A DNA stretch of 64,000 bases, taken from assembly GCA_900551245.1 (NCBI GenBank), contig URVC01000003.1, positions 68,041 through 132,040 on the forward strand. The letters run 5' to 3'. This DNA comes from an uncultured bacterium (GTDB lineage: Bacteria; Verrucomicrobiota; Lentisphaeria; Victivallales; Victivallaceae). Position 1 is the stretch's first letter. The number at the start of each line of letters is the position of its first letter. Shown one piece after another: positions 17,878 through 26,793 of the stretch. The translations under genes and the position numbers were made by a program. The notes under the pieces are model-generated. The model had not been told where the DNA came from and ran no database searches. It saw only the letters and a list, made by a program, of their open reading frames with translations.

Positions 17878-18924
17878 TCAGAGACACCACCGTGTGGTTG
17901 ATGCGCGCACCGTGAGCTCCGCTTTCAGCTGTACATGCTCAAACTGGCCGGAATTTCTTTGTTTCAACAGGCGGATCGACTCCTTCACCAGACGGGAATG
18001 ATCGATCCCGATGGAAGTCAGAGCGGGGGCCCGGTAAGCAAGGTTCCATGCTTCACCGCAACTTACTACACTCAGCCGGTCCGGAATTGAAATTCCACAC
18101 TCATAACAAGCTTGATAAACACTAAACGCCGTTGAATCGCTCAGAACAAACATGGCCGTAAATTGCCACTCACTTTTCTGAAAAAAATTCTTCAAAAAAA
18201 GATAACTCTTTTTTACCGCATCCTCGCCGTTTTGCACGCCACATTCAATCACCTCGACAGAACAGCTGTGCAGTTCTGCAAACTGCCGGAAGCCTTTCGT
18301 ACGTGCAATCATCCCCTCATCTTCCGGCTCGGAATGCAGCACCGACAGCTTTCGGTGACCAAGCTCGAAGAGATGGTGCGCCGCAAGAGCTCCGGTGTAT
18401 TCCTCATCGTTACTGACCGAATGGAGCGCCAGGCCGGGCAGGAAACGCCCGAAAATTACATAGGGGATGCCCAGTGCATCCATGTCGCTGACATCTTTTC
18501 CGGTAATCGTGGCAGAACTGACTATCACAAGCCCATCCACCTTGGCCAGCTTCAGCTCGTGCGGCACGCGTTCCCGCCAGTCGTAACGGACGACTTCAAG
18601 TTCATAGCCAAGTTGTTCCGTCTGTGCCATGAAACACTGTTCAATCATGTTGTAATACTCGGACGGCCAACGCGGCACCGCCAGACAATAGACCGGTTTC
18701 GCCCCCTGCCGGTAACGCAGCACCGCTTCGGTCACCTCCATGCAACGCCGCCCATTCCGACGGAGAAGCCCCTCTTCCGTCAACCGCTGAATCGCACTGC
18801 TGACCGTTGCCTGACTGACCGCAAAGTCATCCATGATTGAACGTACCGTCAGAAAAGAGCTGCCCGGCTCACAGGATACCAGCTGCTCCTTCAAATCACA
18901 GTAAAGCTGTTCCGATTTATTCAT
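17878..18924 (-). CDS. GntR-HTH / LacI-type sensor transcriptional regulator
   Basis: This 348-residue regulator has an N-terminal GntR-type winged helix (about 5-70, FAVSQATVSSAIQRLTEEGLL). A C-terminal periplasmic-binding-protein-like sensor follows, with GLVIVSSATITGKD, VIFGRFLP and AAHHLFELGHRKLSVLH, as in LacI family proteins. This mix is typical of sugar-responsive regulators in PVC and Bacteroidota lineages. It is the first gene of an apparent operon with pseudopilin C and the CBM9-type glycosidase. It therefore probably represses its own operon, with a glycan breakdown product as inducer. An inverted repeat overlaps its promoter. Confidence 0.9.
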   Translation of the reverse strand: MNKSEQLYCDLKEQLVSCEPGSSFLTVRSIMDDFAVSQATVSSAIQRLTEEGLLRRNGRRCMEVTEAVLRYRQGAKPVYCLAVPRWPSEYYNMIEQCFMAQTEQLGYELEVVRYDWRERVPHELKLAKVDGLVIVSSATITGKDVSDMDALGIPYVIFGRFLPGLALHSVSNDEEYTGALAAHHLFELGHRKLSVLHSEPEDEGMIARTKGFRQFAELHSCSVEVIECGVQNGEDAVKKSYLFLKNFFQKSEWQFTAMFVLSDSTAFSVYQACYECGISIPDRLSVVSCGEAWNLAYRAPALTSIGIDHSRLVKESIRLLKQRNSGQFEHVQLKAELTVRASTTRWCL

Positions 18925-18950
18925 TGTGATCCATATCTGTAGTTTTGTCG

Positions 18951-18992
18951 CGCTATTAATTATGACACATCGATATTAAAAAGTCAATAGCG
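18951..18992 (-). promoter_or_regulatory. promoter with flanking inverted repeat, GntR-type operon
   Basis: On the minus strand TTGACT (18982-18987), a 17-base spacer and CATAAT (18959-18964) form a strong sigma-70 promoter with a start near 18952. CGCTATT (18951-18957) and AATAGCG (18986-18992) are inverted copies, one over the -35 box and one at the start site. That is a good layout for self-repression by the encoded regulator. Confidence 0.65.
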
Positions 18993-19104
18993 ATACAAGA
19001 AAAAAGATGAATTTTCCCCGCTTTCCCTTCCGCCGGTCGTCATGAGGCAACCTTGAAAAAGAGAGATTCCACTTTTCGTCAGGGAATCCGGATGCAGGCG
19101 ACGT

Positions 19105-22100
19105 CTACTCCAGCAGGAATTTCAGATCCTCGATCGAGAGATTTCCCATCGCTCCGTCGATCACCGAATCGAAAATTTCGCGCTTCTTCTCCTGCAGTTC
19201 GAGAATCTTCTCCTCGATCGAATCGCGCACCACCAGTTTGAGCGTGCTCACCGGCCGGGTCTGCCCGATGCGGTGGGTCCGGTCGGCCGCCTGCAGTTCG
19301 ATCGCCGGATTCCACCACGGATCGTAGATGATCACCGTGTCCGCCGCAGTCAGATTCAATCCGGTTCCGCCCGCCTTCAAACTCAGCAGAAAGAGCGGGA
19401 TCTCCGGAGAATTGTTGAAGTGATCCACCCGCTGCTGCCGGTTTCGCGTGGCGCCGTCGAGGTATTCAAACGGAATCTTCTCCCGCTCCAGCTCCGGAAT
19501 CAGCAGTCCGAGCAGACTGGTGAACTGGCTGAAAAGAAGCATTTTGTGACCGCTGTCGAGATTTTCATGCAGCAGTTCGGCAAGCAGTTCGGTCTTCGCT
19601 GACGGCACCCCCTTCCCTGCACCGTCCGGCAGCAGTGCCGGGTGACAGCAGATCTGACGCAGACGCAGCAGAGTCGTGAAAATCGCCGCATTCTTCCGGA
19701 CGTCTTCCGGGCGGTAGTCGCGCAGCATGGCGCGCCCCTCCTCGCGCACCTTCTCGTAGAGGGCGCGCTGTTCCGGCTCCATGTCGCAGTAGAGCGCCAG
19801 TTCCGACTTCGGCGGCAGATCGGGCGCAACCTGTGCCTTGGTCCGCCGCTTGATGAACGGCCCGACCCGGGCCGCCAGATCCTCGCGCCGCGCCGGATTC
19901 TCCCGGATGTCCGCATAGGCGCGGCGGAACGCCGGCAGAGTCCCGAGCATCCCCGGCTGCAGAAAGTCCATGATGCTCCACAGATCCTCCGGGGAGTTCT
20001 CCAGCGGCGTGCCGGAGAGCACAATCCGGTGCTGTGCCTCGATGCTCTTGCAGTTCTTCGCGTTGGAGGAACCCGGATTCTTGATGTGCTGTGCCTCGTC
20101 GAGCACCAGATAACTGAATTTGCGGTGCCGCAACTTCTCCGCGCACAGCCGCGCCGCCGCGTAGGAGAGGATCAGAAGATCGTAATCCGGCGCCCCTCCC
20201 CGCTTGAACAGTTCGTCGCGCTCCGCCCCCTGCGGCGCCGCCACCCGGAAGTCCGGAATGAACCGGTGCGCCTCGCGCTCCCAGTTGGTCACCAGCGACG
20301 CCGGGCAGACGATCAGCGCCGGCGGCATCTCGCGCAGTTTGCGCGACGCCAGCAGCGCCAGAAGCTGCACCGTCTTGCCCAGCCCCATCTCGTCGGCGAG
20401 AATCACGTTGAAATTGCGGTCGGTCATCCACTGCAGATACTGCACCCCTTCGGCCTGGTAACTGCGCAGCTTGCCGGTGAAGCGGAAGTCCGGCGCGGCA
20501 AGTCCGCTCTGCGCCGGCAGTTCCGGCCCGGCGGCGATCTCCGGCACCAGCGCCCCCGGAATCTGCCGCACCAGGTGGGTATAGTACCCCGCCGAAAAAA
20601 AAGGCACCTCGAAGGTCCGGCCAACCGGGTCGAGGTTGCGCAGCACCGTCGGAGCCGCGTGAAAGAATCCGGCCAGCGGCGCACTGATTTTCACCAGCCC
20701 CGCTCCGGGCAGAGCCAGAAACTCCTGCCCGCCGCGGACCGCCTCCGCACAGCTCTTCCAATCCGCCACCACGCCGTCTCCGGTGAGCTGGTAGCTCACC
20801 ACATACCGGTCGCCGGCGGTGCACGAGAGCCGGCAGTTCAGTTCCAGCTCCGGCAGACCGGCGCTGCCGCGGATCATCCGGGCAAGCGAACTGCCGAGAG
20901 CGAGACCGGGCCGGGCGCGAAGCATTTCCGGCAGCGCACAGTCGAGAAAGGCGCCGATGCGGTCCGCTCCGCGCAGAACCGGCATGCCGGAGCTGCGGTC
21001 GAAGCCGAAGAGGGCGATCTCATTCTCAAACTCATGCTCCATCGCTTCGTCGCGTTTCCAGAAGTGATTGCCCTCCCGGACCAGATAGCCGGAACCGGGT
21101 TTCTCCAGCACATGCCGCCCGTTCGACTCATAGAGGAAATCGACCGCCAGCTGAAACGCATCCGGCTCCGGGAAAGTTCCGTTCAGCAGAATCCCCGCCG
21201 CCCTCGTCTCCAGCTCGAAACTGCCCGCCGGCACCACCGGGAGCGGAAAGGAGCGGAGGAACTCCTCCACCGACATCCCCTCCGGCGGCGTCTGGACGCT
21301 GGAGCGGAAAAAGTTCCGCAACCAGCTGATCTCGCAGGTCGCCGGCACAAAAAAGTACTCCCCTTCCCGGCCGACCCAGCAGCCGGAACGCCCGGTAATC
21401 ACCTTGGCGCCGGCGATCGGCAGTGCCGCCCCTTCCACCCGGATGCCCGGGGAGAGGCGCACGCCGTTGCGGTTCTCCTGTTTCAGCAGAACCGCCTCCG
21501 TGGCGTCGCCCCGTATCTGAAGCCGTTTGCCCTCGCGGATGAAGCGGGGAAAGTTGACGAGGCAGTGAAAAAACTCCGCCGTAAGCTCTGCATTGAGCAG
21601 AATCTGCGAATTCTCCGCCTCGCCGTTGATCGCCAGAAAGCGGATGATCTGCTGATCGTGCAGAGAGAAGTGTTCCAGTTTGAGCGTCACCGTCAGCGAT
21701 TTGTCAAAGTAGAGCTGGCGCAGATTGTTCAGGTTGCCGAGGTACTCCCGGTCGGCGGTCCGCAGTTTGACCGCGAGCACTGCGTTCTCCCACTTGCTCG
21801 GCACATGGGGAAACGCGGAAACCGCCTCCATCGTCAACTGAGCCAGCGGCGTCCGGGCACGGCTGACCAGCTTGGGCAGACTCTCCTGCCGCAACCCGCC
21901 GTAGTAACTGGACTCCTCCTCCTGCACCGAACGGTAGGCCGGTCCGCGAAACCGCCCCGAATACATGAGAAGCGCCACCGCATGTTCACAGAGCGCCTTC
22001 CCGTTGCCGCAGCCGCCGCAGCTGCATTCGCCGACCGGCGCTTCTCCGGTGCGCACCCGGACGTCACTCGTAACGGCACCGACACGAAACCGGCCGCAGA

Positions 22101-22221
22101 GACGGCCGTCTGCGGCGCGCCAGGCGCCGACAATCCGGTTATTTTTCAGCAGCTGTTTTGCATTCTTGAGCTCAGCCGGCCCGGAGAACTCGATCAACCG
22201 CTCTTCAAAACTCTTCTTCAT
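19105..22221 (-). CDS. SWIM zinc-finger SNF2/Rad54-type DNA helicase-like ATPase
   Basis: The protein has about 1,038 residues. The start at 22221 gives the usual MKKSFEERLIEF and has a weak AGGG ribosome site; 25 further codons upstream are in frame. The N-terminal part has a SWIM zinc-binding motif (CSCGGCGNGKALCEHA). The C-terminal half carries SNF2 motifs: ADEMGLGKT (Walker A), LDEAQHIKN (DEAQ box), LSGTPLENS, SLKAGGTGLNL and QAADRTHRIGQTRPV. This matches bacterial HepA/SNF2 proteins with a SWIM finger, which are double-stranded DNA translocases of unclear cellular role. It stands alone and is divergent from the gene at 22433. I see no defence genes nearby, so a general chromosome or transcription role is more likely than an antiphage one. 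Confidence 0.92.
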   Translation of the reverse strand: MKKSFEERLIEFSGPAELKNAKQLLKNNRIVGAWRAADGRLCGRFRVGAVTSDVRVRTGEAPVGECSCGGCGNGKALCEHAVALLMYSGRFRGPAYRSVQEEESSYYGGLRQESLPKLVSRARTPLAQLTMEAVSAFPHVPSKWENAVLAVKLRTADREYLGNLNNLRQLYFDKSLTVTLKLEHFSLHDQQIIRFLAINGEAENSQILLNAELTAEFFHCLVNFPRFIREGKRLQIRGDATEAVLLKQENRNGVRLSPGIRVEGAALPIAGAKVITGRSGCWVGREGEYFFVPATCEISWLRNFFRSSVQTPPEGMSVEEFLRSFPLPVVPAGSFELETRAAGILLNGTFPEPDAFQLAVDFLYESNGRHVLEKPGSGYLVREGNHFWKRDEAMEHEFENEIALFGFDRSSGMPVLRGADRIGAFLDCALPEMLRARPGLALGSSLARMIRGSAGLPELELNCRLSCTAGDRYVVSYQLTGDGVVADWKSCAEAVRGGQEFLALPGAGLVKISAPLAGFFHAAPTVLRNLDPVGRTFEVPFFSAGYYTHLVRQIPGALVPEIAAGPELPAQSGLAAPDFRFTGKLRSYQAEGVQYLQWMTDRNFNVILADEMGLGKTVQLLALLASRKLREMPPALIVCPASLVTNWEREAHRFIPDFRVAAPQGAERDELFKRGGAPDYDLLILSYAAARLCAEKLRHRKFSYLVLDEAQHIKNPGSSNAKNCKSIEAQHRIVLSGTPLENSPEDLWSIMDFLQPGMLGTLPAFRRAYADIRENPARREDLAARVGPFIKRRTKAQVAPDLPPKSELALYCDMEPEQRALYEKVREEGRAMLRDYRPEDVRKNAAIFTTLLRLRQICCHPALLPDGAGKGVPSAKTELLAELLHENLDSGHKMLLFSQFTSLLGLLIPELEREKIPFEYLDGATRNRQQRVDHFNNSPEIPLFLLSLKAGGTGLNLTAADTVIIYDPWWNPAIELQAADRTHRIGQTRPVSTLKLVVRDSIEEKILELQEKKREIFDSVIDGAMGNLSIEDLKFLLE

Positions 22222-22301
22222 CTGTTTCCCTGCAGTTTGCCCATCAGAACTAATTAAGATAGCCGCAAATCCATGGATTTTCCAGTTTTTAATCAAGGAT
22301 A

Positions 22302-22331
22302 TTGGAAAAAACTCGCTTCCGGGTGTATAGT
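22302..22331 (+). promoter_or_regulatory. promoter of the dehydratase-lysA-tsaB operon
   Basis: TTGGAA (22302-22307), an 18-base spacer and TATAGT (22326-22331) predict a start near 22338 and a leader of about 95 bases before the ATG at 22433. Confidence 0.55.
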
Positions 22332-22432
22332 AATGATTACGAATATAAAATCAAAAGAACCGTCTGGAGCAATCCAACCTGTTGAAAAACAGCGAATAAT
22401 CGTTCCCGACAAGCGAGACAGGCTACCAGTTT

Positions 22433-24514
22433 ATGGAAAAATTGTACCTTGGCATCGACATCGGCTCGACCACATTCAAAGCCGTTCTGATGAATGACCG
22501 CGGCAAAGTCCGCCAGACCCTCTACCAGCGCACCAAGCCGGTGGATACCGGCCGGGTCCGGTGCGCCGGCGTGTGCGCCAAATGCGGCGCCTGCAACTTC
22601 GGCCAGCTCCGCCAGACAGTGGATAAATTTCTGCTCGACGCCGGCCTGACCGGACTCGAACAGATCACCTGCACCGTCGTCACCGGCAGTCAGATCGTCG
22701 AAGACACCGCGGAGTTCGTCCCCTACGACTTCCGGGTGAGCGAAGTCACCGCCCACGTCGCAGGAGCCCGTCACTACTACCCCGACTGCAAGGCGATCCT
22801 CGACGTCGGCGGGCAGGACAGCAAGGCGATGGTTTTCAACGACAAGATGCGCATGTGGAACTACAAGATGAGCGGCATCTGCGCCGCCGGAACCGGTGCG
22901 TTCCTCGACAGCGTCGCCGCCAAACTCAACGTGCCGATCGATCAGATGGCCGACCGGGTCAACTACGACAGCAACCTGGAATTCTCCTCGGTCTGCGCGG
23001 TGCTGTCGGCGACCTCGATCAACAAATTCAAAAACCGTTTCCCGCTGGGCGACATCATCGGCGGCGCCTGCCGGGCCCAGGCCCGCACCATCATGTCCGG
23101 CGTCGGCGAACTTTTCCTCGGGTATCACGGGGACATCGTCTTCCAGGGCGGCGTCGCCTACAACCGGGCGGTCGCCTACTACCTCCGGGAGATCACCGGC
23201 AACAACATCATCATTCCGGAATTTCACAGCGTCATGGGCGCTCTCGGCGCGGCCTGCCTCGCGTTGCAGTTCTCCACGCTCAAAGGGAAACTCGACCCCG
23301 AAGCCGGCCTTCCTCCGCCGACCCGCCATCTCGCCTCGGTCGACCTGCGCGCACGCGCTACGAGAAAGGATTTTCTCGGCCACGGCAAAGAGCCGCTGGT
23401 CTGGCGCAACCTCTTTTTCCCGAGCGAAGTGCTCAACGCGCTCGGCGCCCGCTCGCTGACGCTGGAAACCTATGCGGCGCTCTTCGCCCGCAGTCAGCAC
23501 AAGGTGAAAAAAGCGTTCGACAAAGCGGCCTGCAAGGGATTTTCCGGTGAAACCTGCTCCTTTTTGCGGGTGCTGGAAGGGGTGCAGCTGCCCGCGCCGG
23601 CCTTCAGCGTCTCCACCTCGCAGCCCTGCCAGCAGGGGGAGCGGATTTTCCGCGACCTGGCCCGCAGCTACAACATCGAGGACCGCTTCTTCTCGCTGCA
23701 GACTCCCGCGGTCGGCACCGGGAACGACATTTCGATCGAACACCTGGCGGAGGAGCTGGAGCGCTCCGTCTTTCTGATGGAAAAGGCGCTCGGGCTCAAG
23801 ATGGATCCGAAGAAGCTCTCCGAAGCGTGCGCCCACTCCAACGACGCGCGGCATTACTCGTTGCTGTGCAATGAACTTCGCCACAACAGCCCGCCGCTGA
23901 TCCGCGGTGGGCAGGCGATCTATTTCGCCTCGATCTTCAGCCAGCTCTGGGGGCGCCCCGAACTCACGGAGATTCAGAAGAAACTCTACGAAGAGCTGTT
24001 GCAGATCCGCGACGAAATCGGCGACTCGGTCAAGCTCGACGACACCCACCGGCTGCTCTGGCTCCACCTGCCGCCCTTCTACGACAGTTCGCTGCTCGAC
24101 TACGTGGAGGTCAAGTGCCGGGCGCCGATCGTCTTTGAAGAGGTGAACTTCATCGGCTGGGAGCCGCTGGATGTCAACGACCCCTACCGGGCACTGGCGA
24201 AGAAACTTCTGACGGTGGGATTCATGGACCCCGCTCTGCGGGTCCGCTCCATCGTCGAAGGGGCGAAGAATGTCCACTACAACGGCTGCATCCTCTACAA
24301 CCACGGCTTCGGCCGCTGTTCGATGGCGGACAGTTCGTTCATCAAGCATCTGCGCGAGGAACTCAACAAAGCGGCGGTTCCGCTGCTGGTGCTCGACGGC
24401 GACTGCGTCGACACCACCATCGACCCGTGCAGCACGGAAACCAAGATCAGCGCCTACGTCGAAGCGCTCAATGAAAAGAAATACGGCAACATTTTCGGCC
24501 GTCTGAAGCAATAG
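22433..24514 (+). CDS. fused 2-hydroxyacyl-CoA dehydratase activase and dehydratase subunit
   Basis: This 693-residue protein joins two halves. The N-terminal half (about 1-280) is a BadF/BadG/HgdC-type ATPase: LGIDIGSTTFKAV and LDVGGQDSKAM bind ATP. Cys150 (SGICAAGTG) and Cys188 (SSVCAVLSA) match the ligands of the bridging [4Fe-4S] cluster. The C-terminal half (about 300-690) resembles HgdB-type subunits (VSTSQPCQQGERIFRDLA, NGCILYNHGFGRCS, DGDCVDTTIDPC). An extra C-x3-C-x2-C-x2-C motif at residues 44-54 is unusual for an activase and could hold another metal site. The family drives difficult reductions by ATP-powered electron transfer; the substrate is unknown. It leads an operon with a cupin, lysA, tsaB and a membrane protein. 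Confidence 0.82.
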   Translation: MEKLYLGIDIGSTTFKAVLMNDRGKVRQTLYQRTKPVDTGRVRCAGVCAKCGACNFGQLRQTVDKFLLDAGLTGLEQITCTVVTGSQIVEDTAEFVPYDFRVSEVTAHVAGARHYYPDCKAILDVGGQDSKAMVFNDKMRMWNYKMSGICAAGTGAFLDSVAAKLNVPIDQMADRVNYDSNLEFSSVCAVLSATSINKFKNRFPLGDIIGGACRAQARTIMSGVGELFLGYHGDIVFQGGVAYNRAVAYYLREITGNNIIIPEFHSVMGALGAACLALQFSTLKGKLDPEAGLPPPTRHLASVDLRARATRKDFLGHGKEPLVWRNLFFPSEVLNALGARSLTLETYAALFARSQHKVKKAFDKAACKGFSGETCSFLRVLEGVQLPAPAFSVSTSQPCQQGERIFRDLARSYNIEDRFFSLQTPAVGTGNDISIEHLAEELERSVFLMEKALGLKMDPKKLSEACAHSNDARHYSLLCNELRHNSPPLIRGGQAIYFASIFSQLWGRPELTEIQKKLYEELLQIRDEIGDSVKLDDTHRLLWLHLPPFYDSSLLDYVEVKCRAPIVFEEVNFIGWEPLDVNDPYRALAKKLLTVGFMDPALRVRSIVEGAKNVHYNGCILYNHGFGRCSMADSSFIKHLREELNKAAVPLLVLDGDCVDTTIDPCSTETKISAYVEALNEKKYGNIFGRLKQ

Positions 24515-24527
24515 GAGGATTCCACCC

Positions 24528-24878
24528 ATGATCCGCAGAACCGGAGAATTCCGCACCGAACTGCGCAACGAGATGCGCGGCGGGCACGGCACCGTGAAGA
24601 TTGAGCATTTCTGGGAACCGAACAGCGAAATGCGTTCCCAAAACCGCATGTTTGCGAAACTGACCCTCGAACCGGGCTGCTCCATCGGCTTTCATCCGCA
24701 CGACGCCGAGGAGGAGATCTTTGTCGTGATCCGTGGCAAGGCGGAGGCCGACGACAACGGCGAAATCGTCGAACTCAACGTCGGCGACACCATTCTGACC
24801 GGCAACGGCGACGGCCATGCCATCCGTTCCATCGGCGACGAGCCGCTGGAACTGCTCGCGGTCATTTCGACCTACTGA
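24528..24878 (+). CDS. small cupin-domain protein
   Basis: This 116-residue protein consists of one cupin barrel. The metal-binding signature GFHPHDAEEEIFVVIRGKAE gives the His-x-His...Glu ligands, and GDTILTGNGDGHAI supplies the second motif with its His. A clear ribosome site (AGGAGG) lies before the ATG. It is 13 bases after the dehydratase fusion and 11 before lysA, so it is part of that operon. Family members bind many small molecules; a precise role cannot be given. Confidence 0.85.
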   Translation: MIRRTGEFRTELRNEMRGGHGTVKIEHFWEPNSEMRSQNRMFAKLTLEPGCSIGFHPHDAEEEIFVVIRGKAEADDNGEIVELNVGDTILTGNGDGHAIRSIGDEPLELLAVISTY

Positions 24879-24889
24879 GGAGAACGGCC

Positions 24890-26110
24890 ATGCTGGAACG
24901 CGAATTTCTGCTGAAACTGGCGGCGGACTACGGCACGCCGCTCTTCGTCTACGACGGCGATATGGTCGTGGAGCGCTACAACGATCTCTTCCGCTTCATT
25001 CCGTGGAAGAAGCTGCGCATTCACTACGCCTTGAAGGCGAACTACAACCCGGCTCTTCTCACGCTGTTGCGCGACGCCGGAGCCGGGCTGGATACCGTCA
25101 GCCCCGGCGAAGTGCACCTCGCCCTCAAGCTCGGCTTCTCCCCGGAGAAGATCATCTACACCGCCAACAACATGACCGACGCCGAAGTCGAAGAGGTGCT
25201 CGCCACCGGCGTAGTGATGAACATCGGCTCGCTCTCCCGGCTGCGCAAGCTCGCCAAGAGCCATCCGGGGCTTGACCTCTGCCTGCGCTTCAATCCGGAT
25301 GTCCGCGACGGCGACAGCGAGAAGACCATGACCGGCGGCGACCTCACCAAATTCGGCATCCTGCTGGAGTCGGTCGACGAGGTGCTGGAGATCGTCCGCG
25401 AAGGAAAGTTCCGGATTGTCGGTCTGCACGAACACACCGGCAGCGGACTTCAGCACGCCGAATCGGTCTATCAGAGCATGGAGAATCTGATGCGGATCGC
25501 CACGAAGGCGAACTTCCCCGATCTTCAATTTCTCGACTTCGGCGGCGGCTTCAAGGTGCCCTACCGCCCGGATGAGAAACGGATCGATTACGTGGCGATG
25601 GGGGCGGAGATTGCCCGCCGCTTCCGGGAGTTCTGCCAGGAGCGCGGCGAAGAGCTTGCGATGTGTTTCGAGCCCGGCAAGTACATGGTGGCCGAAGCGG
25701 GATATCTGCTCACGGAGGTCAACACGCTCAAGCGCAACCGCAGCCGTCTGATCGCCGGATGCAATGCCGGCTTCCCGCAGCTGATCCGGCCGGTTCTCTA
25801 CGGGGCGTACCACCAGATCTGGAACCTCAGCAATCCGCAGGGGAAGCCGGAGGTGTACGACGTCTGCGGCAACATCTGCGAAACCGGCGACCGCTTCGCC
25901 GAACAGCGGGAGCTTCCGGAAATCCGGGAGTATGACATCCTCGCCATCGGCAACGCCGGCGCCTACTGCTATTCGATGGGCGGGGTCTACAATCTGCGCT
26001 CCATGCCCGGCGAAGTGGTGGTCTCCCGGGGCCGGGTGATCTCAGAACGCCCCCGGATGAGTTCGAAAGAGCTGGCTGACCGGATTCTGGCGGAGTGCAA
26101 ATCAAAATGA
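24890..26110 (+). CDS. lysA: diaminopimelate decarboxylase
   Basis: This 406-residue enzyme makes L-lysine from meso-diaminopimelate with pyridoxal phosphate. Lys49 in HYALKANYN is the cofactor lysine. HEHTGSGLQH, FLDFGGGFKVPY and FEPGKYMVAEAGYLL are the phosphate-binding and active-site motifs of the fold III alanine racemase/LysA family. NAGAYCYSMGGVYN near the C-terminus fits LysA. The stop codon overlaps the tsaB start (ATGA). The last steps before it, dapF and dapL, are found 9 kb away. Related decarboxylases acting on carboxynorspermidine are shorter and differ in motif; LysA is the better call. Confidence 0.85.
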   Translation: MLEREFLLKLAADYGTPLFVYDGDMVVERYNDLFRFIPWKKLRIHYALKANYNPALLTLLRDAGAGLDTVSPGEVHLALKLGFSPEKIIYTANNMTDAEVEEVLATGVVMNIGSLSRLRKLAKSHPGLDLCLRFNPDVRDGDSEKTMTGGDLTKFGILLESVDEVLEIVREGKFRIVGLHEHTGSGLQHAESVYQSMENLMRIATKANFPDLQFLDFGGGFKVPYRPDEKRIDYVAMGAEIARRFREFCQERGEELAMCFEPGKYMVAEAGYLLTEVNTLKRNRSRLIAGCNAGFPQLIRPVLYGAYHQIWNLSNPQGKPEVYDVCGNICETGDRFAEQRELPEIREYDILAIGNAGAYCYSMGGVYNLRSMPGEVVVSRGRVISERPRMSSKELADRILAECKSK

Positions 26111-26790
26111 GCAAAATACTTTCCGCGGCCGTCGATCTCGCCGGCCGCACCGCCGGATTCGCGCTGATGCGCGGAGAGGAGCTTCTGCTTGCCCGCACCC
26201 GGCCGATGCGTGGCCGCGACTCCGCCGGGCTGGCTCCGTGGATTGCGGAGGAGCTGAAGGCATTCGGGCTCACCGTCAACGACGTTGCGCGGTGGAGCGT
26301 CGGTTCCGGCCCGGGCAGCTTCACCGGGATGCGGCTCGCCGCCGCCCTGGTGGCCGGCTGGACCTTCGGCAAAACCGGCGTGGAAACGCGTTGCATTCCA
26401 ACCGCGACCGCCTACGCGGTGCGGGCCTCCGCCGCGGAGGGAGAGAAGATCGGCTGTCTCTTCGACGGCCGCAACCACGAGCTGATCTATTTCGGCATGA
26501 TCGTCCGCGACGGAGAACCGGTTCCGACCGGGGAAGAGAAGGTGCTCAACCGGGAGCAGGCGGAGTCGTTTTTCGCCGCCGCTCCGGCGGAACACCTGGT
26601 CGCCTCGTCGACGGAACTTCCCGCGCTGGAGCTCCTGCTTGACAAAGCGGTGCTGCAACGGGTGCTTCCGGTGGAGACGCCCGACTTCACCGCGCTCATC
26701 CGTGCCAAATTCCGCCCGTACGACAACAACCTGACCGATCTGGTCTACATTCGCCCGGCGGTGTTCACCGCCCCGCAGACCGGAGCGTAA
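26107..26790 (+). CDS. tsaB: tRNA threonylcarbamoyladenosine synthesis protein TsaB
   Basis: This 227-residue protein belongs to the TsaB group of the ASKHA fold. Markers are the N-terminal SAAVDLAGRTAGFALM, WSVGSGPGSFTGMRLAAALVAG (the conserved GPGSFTG region) and a closing domain. TsaB works with TsaD and TsaE to make the t6A base next to the anticodon of ANN-decoding tRNAs. The ATG at 26107 overlaps the lysA stop by four bases, and an alternative start 12 bases earlier is less likely. The partners tsaD and tsaE are not in the window. Confidence 0.88.
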   Translation: MSKILSAAVDLAGRTAGFALMRGEELLLARTRPMRGRDSAGLAPWIAEELKAFGLTVNDVARWSVGSGPGSFTGMRLAAALVAGWTFGKTGVETRCIPTATAYAVRASAAEGEKIGCLFDGRNHELIYFGMIVRDGEPVPTGEEKVLNREQAESFFAAAPAEHLVASSTELPALELLLDKAVLQRVLPVETPDFTALIRAKFRPYDNNLTDLVYIRPAVFTAPQTGA

Positions 26791-26793
26791 CCG

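Noticed and set aside
19105..22221. The SNF2 helicase as part of an antiphage system such as DISARM
   Set aside because: No methylase, nuclease, phospholipase or other defence gene lies nearby, and SWIM/SNF2 proteins are common outside defence.
19642..22257. An 871-codon plus-strand frame opposite the SNF2 gene, and a 782-codon minus frame opposite 22433-24514
   Set aside because: Both lie over proteins with clear catalytic motifs, and the antisense translations show only Arg/Ala/Gln-rich sequence.
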